A DNA stretch of 40,944 bases from Immundisolibacter sp. (GTDB lineage Bacteria > Pseudomonadota > Gammaproteobacteria > Immundisolibacterales > Immundisolibacteraceae), in contig NZ_JBFIII010000011.1 in NCBI RefSeq assembly GCF_041601295.1, positions 1 through 40,944 of the forward strand, read 5' to 3'. Made by a program: the position numbers and the translations under genes. Positions 1 to 7,904 of the stretch are shown piece by piece. Under the pieces are notes generated by a model. It saw nothing but the letters and a program-made list of their open reading frames with translations, was not told the origin of the DNA and ran no database searches. The stretch's first letter is position 1; every line of letters begins with the position of its first letter.

Positions 1-747
1 ATGGCAGGGAGTGCTCTTGGCTTCGGCCGCCGCGATGGCGTGCCCGGTGGCGGTCAGGATGCCGCGCAGAATTTGCATTTCATTTTGGTCCGGTGCCGCT
101 CGGTTGACAAGCGCTCGCAGGCGTCGCATGGAACGCTGCGGATTGTTCGGTAACAGAAAATTCAGATCGCGCAGCGTCTGCTCGAGGTGCTCGAACAGAC
201 GCTCGAAATCCTCTCGCGTCGCGGGCGCTACGGTCGGCGCGGGCGCCGGCATGTCGCTGTCAACACACTGGTATAGCTCGTAAGTGAGCACCTGCACCGC
301 CGCCGCCAGGTTCAGCGAGGCGAACTCGGGGTCGCTCGGAATGCACACCCGTTGCTGGCACAGGTCCAGATCGGTATTGCTCAGACCCGAGTGCTCGGGG
401 CCGAACACCAGCGCCACCCCGCCGTGGCGGGCGGCCTGTAGAGCCAGCGCCGCACCGGCGCGCGGGTCCAGCGGCGGCGCTTCTATGGAGCGGCGGCGGG
501 CACTGGCGCCGATCACCAGGGTGCAGTCCGCGGTAGCCTCGGCCAGACTGTCGAACACCCGTGCTTGTGCCAGCACCAGGTCGGCTCCGGCAGCGCGGGC
601 ACTGGCTTCCTCGTGCGGAAAAAACTTCGGTTGCACGAGGTACAGGCGATCGAGCGCCATGGTACGCATGGCACGCGCGACCGCACCGATGTTGCCAGGG
701 TGAGTGGTGCCGACCAGCACTACGCGAATATTGGAAAGTGCCTTCAT
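1..747 (-). CDS. trmJ: tRNA (cytidine/uridine-2'-O-)-methyltransferase TrmJ (3' end outside window)
   Basis: SPOUT-class methyltransferase that 2'-O-methylates position 32 of the tRNA anticodon loop in the cytoplasm, using SAM. Reading from ATG at 747 down, 249 codons are open to the window edge with no stop, so only the last few residues are missing (E. coli TrmJ is about 246 aa). The SPOUT motifs are visible: HPGNIGAVARAM at residues 16-27, VALVFGPEHSGLS at about 111-123 and IPSDPEFASLNLAAAVQ at about 136-152, which builds the trefoil-knot SAM site. The C-terminal third is the family's helical extension. It is divergent from suhB over about 120 bp, the arrangement known from E. coli. No strong ribosome binding site precedes the ATG. 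Function is known from the family; identity is by motif and synteny. Confidence 0.93.
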   Translation of the reverse strand, partial: MKALSNIRVVLVGTTHPGNIGAVARAMRTMALDRLYLVQPKFFPHEEASARAAGADLVLAQARVFDSLAEATADCTLVIGASARRRSIEAPPLDPRAGAALALQAARHGGVALVFGPEHSGLSNTDLDLCQQRVCIPSDPEFASLNLAAAVQVLTYELYQCVDSDMPAPAPTVAPATREDFERLFEHLEQTLRDLNFLLPNNPQRSMRRLRALVNRAAPDQNEMQILRGILTATGHAIAAAEAKSTPCH

Positions 748-868
748 CGGGTCATTCTAGCCCTGGCTGTTGCTTAGGCTGTCGGGGATGGTGCGCGGTA
801 AACTGCGTTGCCTGCGCGCCGCGACGCTTATGGTGTGGCGGCCTCCGATTTTGCCTTGCGAGTTTTTC

Positions 869-1666
869 ATGTCTGGACTGACCACCATCGCCGTGCGCGC
901 CGCCCGCAGCGCGGGTGACTTTCTGTTGCGAACTGGCGAGCGCCTGCACGAGCTGCGCGTTGAACAGAAAGGGCCGAATGATTTTGTCAGCGACGCCGAC
1001 CGCGAGGCCGAGCGGCGCATTGTCGAAATCATCCACCGCTCCTATCCAGACCACGCCATCCTGGGCGAGGAGGGCGGTGCCCAGGGCGATTCCACGGCGC
1101 GCTGGATCATCGATCCACTCGACGGCACTACCAACTACTTGCACGCCTTCCCCTGGTTTGCGGTGTCGATCGCCCTGGAAATCCAGGGCCGGCTGGAAGT
1201 CGGCGTCATTTATGACCCTACCCGTAACGAGCTGTTCGTCGCCGAGCGTGGGCAGGGCGCCCGGCTGGACGACCGCCGCCTGCGGGTCAGCCAGCACGGC
1301 AAGCTGGCCGGAGCCATGATCGGCACCGGTTTTCCGTTCAAGTCCGTGGATCACCTGGACGCATACACCGAGACCTTCAAGGCGGTATCGCGCGAAGGCT
1401 GCGCCGTGCGCCGCGCCGGTTCGGCGGCGCTTGATCTGGCGTATGTCGCGGCCGGTCGCTTCGACGGCTTCTGGGAACTCGGCCTCGAAAAATGGGACAT
1501 CGCCGCCGGTGTACTGCTGATCCAGGAGGCCGGCGGTGCGGTTACCGACATTCGGGGAGGCGATCGGTTCATGGCTACCGGCAACGTGGTCGGTGGCAAC
1601 CTGCGCGTACACCAGGCGCTGCTGGACACCATAAAGTCACATCTGGGTGACGATCTGCGGGCCTGA
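869..1666 (+). CDS. suhB: Inositol-1-monophosphatase SuhB
   Basis: Mg-dependent phosphatase of the IMPase family; in E. coli SuhB also acts with NusA/NusB in rRNA transcription antitermination. The frame is open from 770, but ATG 869 gives 265 aa, matching the family (267 aa in E. coli), and starts MSGLTTIAVRAARSAG, the usual N terminus. Metal-binding residues are present: GEE at 66-68, the signature IDPLDGTTN at 81-89 and WD at 209-210 followed by IAAG. It is divergent from trmJ, and the next gene downstream starts about 200 bp away, so it is probably monocistronic. No obvious intrinsic terminator follows the stop. Confidence 0.95.
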   Translation: MSGLTTIAVRAARSAGDFLLRTGERLHELRVEQKGPNDFVSDADREAERRIVEIIHRSYPDHAILGEEGGAQGDSTARWIIDPLDGTTNYLHAFPWFAVSIALEIQGRLEVGVIYDPTRNELFVAERGQGARLDDRRLRVSQHGKLAGAMIGTGFPFKSVDHLDAYTETFKAVSREGCAVRRAGSAALDLAYVAAGRFDGFWELGLEKWDIAAGVLLIQEAGGAVTDIRGGDRFMATGNVVGGNLRVHQALLDTIKSHLGDDLRA

Positions 1667-1834
1667 GGCCGGCCTGCGGCGACCGGCACCAACGGGATGT
1701 TCACGGTTCGGGACGAGCCCAGCGATCCGGCGGAAAAGACTGTTTTCTGCCGCGCGGGATCCCGGCACAGCCGCGCAGCGAGTGATTCAGAAAACCCAAG
1801 CAAGCGATGCTCCCGGAGTCGGGCGCGAAACATA

Positions 1835-1846
1835 TTCAAATTTGAA
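1835..1846. promoter_or_regulatory. 12-bp perfect palindrome upstream of the GNAT-nitrilase gene
   Basis: TTCAAATTTGAA is a perfect 12-bp palindrome ending 16 bp before the ATG at 1863. Its position between promoter and start fits an operator or a short transcript-leader hairpin, but it is AT-rich and could be chance. No cognate regulator is recognised nearby. Confidence 0.3.
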
Positions 1847-1862
1847 CGAGACCTGAAGACCC

Positions 1863-3455
1863 ATGGCTGAAAGTATCAACATCGAAGAGCCGGAACATAA
1901 CCTGCGATTGCGCCCCTTGCAGGCAAAAGACTATGCCGACATAAAAGAGGTTATGGACCGAGTCTATGTCGGTTTTGGCGGCGCGTGGCCTGAAAAGAAG
2001 TTTCGCTCGCAACTGAAGGTATTCCCGGACGGGCAGATATGTATTGAGGATCACGGAAAAGTGGTTGCTGCCGCATTCTCCGTTATCGTGGACTATGACA
2101 AGTTCGGTGACCAGCATACCTACGACGAAATAACCGGCGACGCCTATCTCACCACACATGATCCGAATGGCGATGTCCTGTATGGCGTGGATGTCTTTGT
2201 TTCGCCCGATTATCGTGGTCTGCGCCTCGGCAGACGGCTCTACGAGGCACGCAAGGAACTGTGTCGCAACCTGAACCTGCATGCCATTGTCGCGGGTGGA
2301 AGAATTCCGAACTATAAAAATTATTCCAAGGAAATGACTCCACAGGACTACATTGAACGGGTCAAGAAGAAGGAAATTTACGACCCCATCCTCACATTCC
2401 AGCTTTCGAATGAGTTTGAAGTCAAGCAGGTGCTTGACGCGTATCTGCCCGAGGATAAGGAGTCCAAGGGCTATGCCACGCTGCTGCAATGGCACAACCT
2501 GTATTACGATCCGACGAAACAACCACTGTTTGGCGCGCGCCCGACGTCTGCGAGAATCGGTTGTGTACAGTGGCAAATGCGCACCCTGAAGTCGGTTGAG
2601 GAACTGGTGCAGCAGGTTGAGTACTTTGTCGATGCCCTGTCGGACTATCAATGCGATGTGGCGCTGTTCCCGGAATTTTTTAACGCGCCGCTAATGGGTG
2701 TAGGTCACCATACAAATTCGTTTGATGCGATAAAGGCGTTGGCTTCCTATACGGATGAAATTGTCGAGGCAATCTCGAAGCTCGCGGTTTCCTACAACAT
2801 CAATATCATCGCGGGGTCCATGCCGGTTATCGAAGACGACGAATTGCTGAACGTTGCCTTCTTTTGCCGGCGTAATGGAACGCTGGAAAGACAGTACAAA
2901 CTGCATCCAACGCCGCACGAGAAGCGCGCCTGGATCATGCAGGGTGGCGACGGCCTGCGGGTTTTCGATACCGACTTTGGGAGAATTGGCATCCTGATCT
3001 GCTACGACGTGGAATTCCCGGAACTGGCGCGGTTACAGGCAGAGCATGGGATGCAGATATTGTTTGTTCCGTTCTGGACTGACACCAAGAATGGTTATCT
3101 GCGGGTGCGCTGTTGCGCCCAGGCGCGGGCCATCGAAAATGAGTGTTATGTGGCAATTGCCGGCAGTGTCGGTAATTTGCCAAAAGTCGATAACGCCGAC
3201 ATTCAATACGCGCAAACGGCGGTGTTTTCGCCCTCGGATTTTGCCTTTCCGCACGACGCGATCATGGCCGAGACCACGCCGAACACCGAGATGACGCTCA
3301 TCGTCGACCTGGATCTGGAAAAGCTCAAGGAGCTTCAGAATGAGGGATCGGTAAGGAACTACCTCGATCGACGCCGAGACTTGTACCGAATCGAATGGCT
3401 GGGGGCGGGCGGTCCGGTTAGCGTCGACGTGTCAAAGAAGAACGCGCAGGCCTAA
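1863..3455 (+). CDS. GNAT acetyltransferase - carbon-nitrogen hydrolase (nitrilase superfamily) fusion protein
   Basis: A 530-aa two-domain cytosolic protein. Residues about 12-215 form a GNAT acyltransferase domain with the acetyl-CoA loop region VSPDYRGLRLGRRLYEAR at about 113-130. Residues about 229-520 form a nitrilase-superfamily amidohydrolase domain with the Glu-Lys-Cys triad visible: E271 in ALFPEFF, K346 in QYKLHPTPHEK and C380 in ILICYDVEFPELA. GNAT-CN hydrolase fusions are a recurrent architecture in bacteria, and their substrate is generally unknown; one domain may remove and the other add an acyl or amide group on the same molecule. The start ATG has only a weak GA-rich site before it. 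The gene is AT-richer than the flanking high-GC genes and stands alone, which suggests accessory origin. Confidence 0.88.
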   Translation: MAESINIEEPEHNLRLRPLQAKDYADIKEVMDRVYVGFGGAWPEKKFRSQLKVFPDGQICIEDHGKVVAAAFSVIVDYDKFGDQHTYDEITGDAYLTTHDPNGDVLYGVDVFVSPDYRGLRLGRRLYEARKELCRNLNLHAIVAGGRIPNYKNYSKEMTPQDYIERVKKKEIYDPILTFQLSNEFEVKQVLDAYLPEDKESKGYATLLQWHNLYYDPTKQPLFGARPTSARIGCVQWQMRTLKSVEELVQQVEYFVDALSDYQCDVALFPEFFNAPLMGVGHHTNSFDAIKALASYTDEIVEAISKLAVSYNINIIAGSMPVIEDDELLNVAFFCRRNGTLERQYKLHPTPHEKRAWIMQGGDGLRVFDTDFGRIGILICYDVEFPELARLQAEHGMQILFVPFWTDTKNGYLRVRCCAQARAIENECYVAIAGSVGNLPKVDNADIQYAQTAVFSPSDFAFPHDAIMAETTPNTEMTLIVDLDLEKLKELQNEGSVRNYLDRRRDLYRIEWLGAGGPVSVDVSKKNAQA

Positions 3456-3567
3456 TGTTGCGGCCGGGGCTTCGCGCCGGATGCGCGCGACGCCTTGGCG
3501 AGACTTTCGCTTGCAAAGACTGGCTCGGCGCACAGGGTTTGTTCAAGGCGTGCTGCCAGAGCCAGGC

Positions 3568-3886
3568 CACAGAAAACCAGAACTCTATTTCCGATGTTTC
3601 TGTTTCAAAGCGCGCGGCATGCGTTGTCCCTGCTGGGACGTGATATCACATTCCGATGGCCAGATCGTGTTTCTTTTCCGTCTATCGTGAGCAGAAGCTC
3701 TCCCTTGGTGATGACTCCCACATTCTCGGTTTCATGGCTGTGCGCAGCGATAGTCGTGTCTGCGGGGTAAGAGGCAAACAGAACCTCACAGTCCTTGGCC
3801 GCCAACCTGAGTGCCTCGAACGGCCCTTCAAATCTCGGAAGATTGTGGAGTGGGCTTGGAAAATGGGACATGACTCTCCCCGTCAT
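3568..3886 (-). pseudogene. Frameshifted cupin-domain protein remnant
   Basis: From ATG 3886 on the minus strand the frame encodes a cupin N-terminal half (ASYPADTTIAAHSHETENVG then GELLLTIDGKETR), with the cupin motif-1 His residues in AHSHETENVG. Near 3650-3662 the homology leaves this frame, which ends at 3605. It continues in the frame shifted by one base as YHVPAGTTHAARFETETS and EIEFWF, the usual cupin motif-2 end. The expected GDWYHVP is broken further because the Trp codon position is TGA at 3646-3648. Two independent lesions, a frameshift and a nonsense codon, make sequencing error alone less likely. The remnant lies convergent to the nitrilase fusion. A TTG at 3892 is an alternative start. 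Its former function is unknown beyond the cupin fold. Confidence 0.7.
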
Positions 3887-4048
3887 ACTCAAGTCTACTG
3901 CTTATATGGGACCGCAATCCGGAAGAGGCAGGTTGTACGCATTCAGGTTCGGTGAGCCCCAAGCGGGCAATTCGCCGCTATGGACACGATCAAGCCGCCG
4001 CTGCGGGCGGCTCTACCCGCAGAGGCGGGCAGCCTGTTGCGCCGGGGA

Positions 4049-5932
4049 CTACCAATATATTCCGAGGCCGACACTGATTTGCTGCGCTCGATCGTGTTCG
4101 TAGCTCAAACGCAAGTCACTATCGGGGGCAATGGCCCAGCGCATTTCAGTGCTGGTCACTCCGTAGTTTCCGATCTTACCGGCCATTGGAAACCGTTGTT
4201 CGTAGCCTAGCTTCATTCCAAGTTGGTCGCTTTGATGAAGAATGAAGCTCATTGATGTTCGAGCATAGCCAACTCCCTGACCAGCCTGAGGATTCTGAAG
4301 CGCACTTCCCACGTAAACAGCGCCAAATAGCCCTCTCGGCCACTGTCGCCCGTAACCGTAATCGCCTTGCACACGAGCCACCAGGCAGTCTTGACAGGCC
4401 AGTCTCGCCTGCTCGGCGCCCACGTGTATTTTCCATGTGGTTCCTTTGTCTCCTGGTAGGCCGGTTAGTCCAGGGTTCGCGCTGTCCACGCCAAACAGGT
4501 CGAATTTATCAATACGGACCCGATTCTTATAAAGGCCAAGCTGTAGGTCACCCATAACAAGAGAGGCATTGCGCACATGTCCGCTATCTGCGTCTAGAAC
4601 GTCGTAGTAGGCTGGCCTGAGTCGGATTGACAATGCGTTTCCAGTATCGGTGTTGTGCCGCCATGAAACTTGACTCCAGCCCAAGGGACGCGCGAGGTGC
4701 GGAGACCGTGGCTGTCGAGGCTTGAGTTCTGGCGAGCCAGGTGGTTCCTGATAGCGCGCTGACAATGCCTTCCTGTATTCCTCTTTAGTTTCTGCCGGAG
4801 CCATTTCGAGAGGATTTGCAACAAACTGATAATAGTCGAGAATTGCATCAAGCACCAACTGCCGGGATGATGTTTGCAGCGCCTGAAACTGCCGTCCGTC
4901 GAAGAATTCCCGCCGATTAACCAAATTTCTGAACGAATCGGTTTCTTGCGCTGAGAGATTCAAGTACCTCGCGTAGAATCGGGATTGTCGGGATGGGAGA
5001 TAGGTCACATCGGACAATAGTTTTCTACCGCGATATTCTGCCACGGCGAGTTCCTCGATTAAGGCTTGAGGAATGATCCATGCTGATCTTTTTTGAATTA
5101 TCTTCAAGCCATCGACAATTTCAATTATCTCAGCTATCCGATAGGCACAATTCTTTTTTAAAAAATCATAGGTGTATCGCTTTCCAAGCACTTCCCAGGC
5201 ATGTGCAACAATTAGATTTACTGCTTCATGGGGAAGGTCTAGCCTATACTCCCACAGGTCCCGTAATTCGTTATCTCCGTAATTGTGGTTGTGGAAATAA
5301 AAATGGATGTGACTAAAGCCCGCGTCATATCCTCTGGTAAGGCTTTTTACTATATAAGTAACGGGGCCATCCTGCTTTGTCAGTATCGCTCCGAAATTGA
5401 CGCTGACATCCATCAGTCGTGTTTGCCCTTCATCGCCCCCAAAATTGAATTTGAGTAGTGTGTGGCCGTAGTAAGAGGCCGGATTTCCCAAGTAACCCGT
5501 AGCGAAAACGATACTGAGAGAAGAAACGCTTCCTGATCGGGTCCACCCATCGAACGCAGGGCATTTCATTCGTTCTGTCAGGCCTGGGATACCTCCCATC
5601 CTGGCCTCCAGCCACTGCATTCGCGCCGGGAAACGACACTGTGCATGCCGGTCTGGATCAACTGGGGGAGGCGCAACCAAGGCGGTTATCGTAGTGTTCA
5701 GCTCCGCGGCCGGGTCGGTTCTACCGTTGGCGTCCAATAGAAAATCATCCCGGATGGAGCTACTCCAACCGGTAGGGCTACCTGCATCCTTCTCATAGTG
5801 GCCCAATCGGAGCCACCCTGGATCGGACGCGAGCTGGAGTACTTGGGCAGGAAGGTGGTCCTGAGCCACGGCCGAGCTTAAAAGAAAGCCTAGAAAATAC
5901 GGCCAAAGGCCTAACGCGAGGCGGCGCAACAC
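4049..5932 (-). CDS. Lnb N-terminal periplasmic domain (DUF4105) exported protein
   Basis: About 627 aa from GTG 5932; a TTG at 5944 is the only in-frame start further upstream, and no ATG exists near the N terminus. The start LRRLALGLWPYFLGFLLSS followed by AVAQ is a good Sec signal peptide, so the mature protein is periplasmic or outer-membrane attached. The central region (YYGHTLLKFNFGG and the nearby HIHFYFHNHN) carries the conserved His and Gly residues of the DUF4105 domain, the fold found at the N terminus of the lipoprotein acyltransferase Lnb. The C-terminal half is rich in alternating Tyr/Arg strands (SQVSWRHNTDTG, GDYGYGRQW, SFILHQSDQLGMKLGYE), suggesting a beta-barrel-like part. 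It follows the DUF3015 gene in the same direction, but a strong terminator sits exactly at its start. Acyltransferase activity is not shown by sequence. Confidence 0.8.
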   Translation of the reverse strand: MLRRLALGLWPYFLGFLLSSAVAQDHLPAQVLQLASDPGWLRLGHYEKDAGSPTGWSSSIRDDFLLDANGRTDPAAELNTTITALVAPPPVDPDRHAQCRFPARMQWLEARMGGIPGLTERMKCPAFDGWTRSGSVSSLSIVFATGYLGNPASYYGHTLLKFNFGGDEGQTRLMDVSVNFGAILTKQDGPVTYIVKSLTRGYDAGFSHIHFYFHNHNYGDNELRDLWEYRLDLPHEAVNLIVAHAWEVLGKRYTYDFLKKNCAYRIAEIIEIVDGLKIIQKRSAWIIPQALIEELAVAEYRGRKLLSDVTYLPSRQSRFYARYLNLSAQETDSFRNLVNRREFFDGRQFQALQTSSRQLVLDAILDYYQFVANPLEMAPAETKEEYRKALSARYQEPPGSPELKPRQPRSPHLARPLGWSQVSWRHNTDTGNALSIRLRPAYYDVLDADSGHVRNASLVMGDLQLGLYKNRVRIDKFDLFGVDSANPGLTGLPGDKGTTWKIHVGAEQARLACQDCLVARVQGDYGYGRQWPRGLFGAVYVGSALQNPQAGQGVGYARTSMSFILHQSDQLGMKLGYEQRFPMAGKIGNYGVTSTEMRWAIAPDSDLRLSYEHDRAQQISVGLGIYW

Positions 5933-5942
5933 AGAGTTACAC

Positions 5943-5981
5943 AAAAAAATGGCTGCTGATCAGATTAAAGACCAGCAGCCA
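5943..5981 (-). terminator. Rho-independent terminator between the DUF3015 and DUF4105 genes
   Basis: On the minus strand a 9-bp perfect stem TGGCTGCTG / CAGCAGCCA (plus positions 5950-5958 and 5973-5981, 14-nt loop) is followed by seven T. It lies 8 bp after the DUF3015 stop. Its T-tract runs into the possible TTG start of the DUF4105 gene and ends 11 bp before the GTG start, so it can limit read-through between the two genes. Confidence 0.88.
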
Positions 5982-5988
5982 AAATATA

Positions 5989-6495
5989 CTACGCGGAACA
6001 GCTATTGTTTACAGAATTCTCAATAATCGAGTAAAAATTCGCGGCTTTATCGAGATGTGGCAGGTCACTATAATCCGGAGCCGACACAGCGTGTCCCATT
6101 GCGCCTCGAATTGCTTGTGTGGCGACTGCTTGACGCGATTCCCCACATCCGAAGATATTTAGCGCCGTCGTCAGATGCTCGCCTTGGCCCGCCGCAGTTT
6201 CTTCAACTAGGTTTGCATAGGTGTCGCGAATGAAGAGAGCAGCCACTAATTTCTTCCCGGAACAGGTTTCCGGGCTTGACGTCGCCGAGGTGATTGCGGT
6301 GATGCCAAGATCCCAGATTACGTTGGAAGTAACGGCGGCCCATTTTGTCTCATTAAAAAGAGCGGCTCCAATGCCACAGTCAGCATACGGATTTGGACCG
6401 GAGCCGGCCGCCTTGGTCTCAGCAAATACAGCCGTGCTGGCAGACATTGCAGCGACAACAATTGAAGCATTCAGCATGAATTCCCTGATTCTCAT
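5989..6495 (-). CDS. DUF3015 family exported protein
   Basis: 168 aa from ATG 6495, preceded by CGGAG about 9 bp upstream; a TTG two codons earlier is less likely. A signal peptide (about residues 1-26, ending SASTAVFAE) directs export. The mature part has the DUF3015 hallmarks NPYADCGIGAALF, KWAAVTSNVIWDLG and SATSSPETCSG with conserved Cys residues that probably form disulfides in the periplasm. DUF3015 has no assigned biochemical function. Pairing with a DUF4105/Lnb-domain protein is familiar from Pseudomonas and suggests a shared envelope role, which is inference. The upstream region contains direct repeats and a palindrome listed separately. Base composition is AT-richer than the flanking chromosomal genes. 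Confidence 0.82.
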   Translation of the reverse strand: MRIREFMLNASIVVAAMSASTAVFAETKAAGSGPNPYADCGIGAALFNETKWAAVTSNVIWDLGITAITSATSSPETCSGKKLVAALFIRDTYANLVEETAAGQGEHLTTALNIFGCGESRQAVATQAIRGAMGHAVSAPDYSDLPHLDKAANFYSIIENSVNNSCSA

Positions 6496-6651
6496 TCTCA
6501 AACACTCCGTTTTTAATTTATTAAGATAACCCCTGTCCTAGCTCTCTCTGCTACCTACGACCCACCTAGCCGCCAGCAGGACGCTTGAGAGCACACATCT
6601 CCCCCCGCTGCGCCTTGGAAGGCGTGCGGCGGATGCTCGCACATAACCAGT

Positions 6652-6688
6652 AGGTATAGCTACACCTCATCGACTATAAATCGACTAT
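6652..6688. promoter_or_regulatory. Palindrome and tandem 9-bp repeats upstream of the DUF3015 gene
   Basis: AGGTATAGCTACACCT at 6652-6667 is a 16-bp palindrome with one mismatched pair. Immediately beside it ATCGACTAT occurs twice, at 6669-6677 and 6680-6688, with an 11-bp period, about one helical turn. Tandem direct repeats at this period are typical of OmpR-family regulator boxes. The block is 157-193 bp upstream of the DUF3015 ATG. Binding is inferred only. Confidence 0.45.
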
Positions 6689-6749
6689 TTTCCGAATTTG
6701 ACGTTCGCCGAACCAGCTCCGCCAGCCTCCACGCTACGTAAATGCCTTC

Positions 6750-7901
6750 TTATTGCCTACACAGCCGGCCAATCGCCCGCTGCAGGATCGCGATCGTGGG
6801 CGTGAGTCTGTCCAGTGCCAGATACTCGTTGGGCTGGTGAGCCTGGGCGATGTCGCCCGGGCCGAGGATGACGGTTTCGCTGCCCAGTGCGTTGTAGTAC
6901 GGACCCTCGGTGCCAAACGCGGCCGATCCGGCGCTGGCGCCGGCCAGCTGTTCGGCCAGGCGCACGATGTGCGCGTCGGCAGACGTGGCCAGGGGCGGCA
7001 GACCGTCGAAGATGGCCTCGAATTCCACCGCCAGTCCCCGCGTGTCGGCTACGGCCTGCACGCGTGCACGTAAGTCCGCGCGCAGGTCGGACATGGACAT
7101 GCCGGGCAATGGACGCAGGTCTAGCGTCAGCTCGCACTCCCCGCAGATGCGATTAGGGTTGTCGCCGCCGTGGATGTGGCCCAGGTTCATCGTGGGAACG
7201 GGCACGCTGAAGGCCGCATCGCGGTGGCGCAGTTGTAGTTCCGAGCGCCAGGCGAGCAGGACGCCGATCACCGCGTGCATGCCTTCGAGCGCGCTGTTGC
7301 CCAGGGTGGGGTCGCTGCTGTGGCCGGACTGGCCAATAAGTCGGATGCGCTCGTCCATGACGCCCTTGTGCTGGCGGATCGGCTTGAGGCCCGTCGGCTC
7401 GCCAATGATGCAGTGCTGGCCCAGGCGTCGCCCGGCGGCGGCCAGCGTGCGAGCGCCGAGCATGCCGCTTTCTTCGTCGGCGGTGGCGAGCAGCACCAGG
7501 GGTCGCTTGAGGTCGCGGACGCGCAGGTCGCGCACGGCCTCGATGGCGAGCGCCAGGAACGCCTTCATGTCGGCGGTACCCAAGCCATACAGGCGGTCAT
7601 CGGCCTGGTGCAGGGTGAACGGATCGCGCCGCCACAGTGCCGGGTCGCAGGGTACGGTGTCGGTGTGGCCGGCCAGGATCAGCCCATCGTCGCCCTGGCC
7701 GAGGGTGGCGATGAGGTTGGCCTTGGCCGGAGTGGTTTCCAGGTCCTGGATTTCGATACGGAAGCCCAGGTCTTCGAGCCAGCTGGCCAGCAGGTCGATG
7801 ACCGCCCGGTTACTGCTGTTTCGCTCCGGTTCGAAGCTGCTGATCGAGGGCGTGGCCACCAGGGCACGAATCTGCTCCAGCAGGGGTGGCGGTGCCGGCA
7901 T
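6750..7901 (-). CDS. argE: Acetylornithine deacetylase ArgE (M20 metallopeptidase family)
   Basis: 383 aa, the length of E. coli ArgE, which releases ornithine from N2-acetylornithine in arginine synthesis using two metal ions. The metal and catalytic residues fall at the numbers of the E. coli enzyme: H79 in AGHTDTVP, D111 in GTADMK, E143-E144 in ADEES, E168 in GEPT and H355 in AQAHQPNEY. The central dimerisation domain (about 180-290, with GQSGHSSDPTLGNSALEGM) is intact. The ATG at 7901 lies three bases after the stop of the CoA-transferase gene, so the two genes are co-transcribed, an unusual pairing for arginine synthesis. A related M20 deacylase with another N-acyl substrate is the alternative. 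Confidence 0.85.
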   Translation of the reverse strand: MPAPPPLLEQIRALVATPSISSFEPERNSSNRAVIDLLASWLEDLGFRIEIQDLETTPAKANLIATLGQGDDGLILAGHTDTVPCDPALWRRDPFTLHQADDRLYGLGTADMKAFLALAIEAVRDLRVRDLKRPLVLLATADEESGMLGARTLAAAGRRLGQHCIIGEPTGLKPIRQHKGVMDERIRLIGQSGHSSDPTLGNSALEGMHAVIGVLLAWRSELQLRHRDAAFSVPVPTMNLGHIHGGDNPNRICGECELTLDLRPLPGMSMSDLRADLRARVQAVADTRGLAVEFEAIFDGLPPLATSADAHIVRLAEQLAGASAGSAAFGTEGPYYNALGSETVILGPGDIAQAHQPNEYLALDRLTPTIAILQRAIGRLCRQ

Positions 7902-7904
7902 GGC

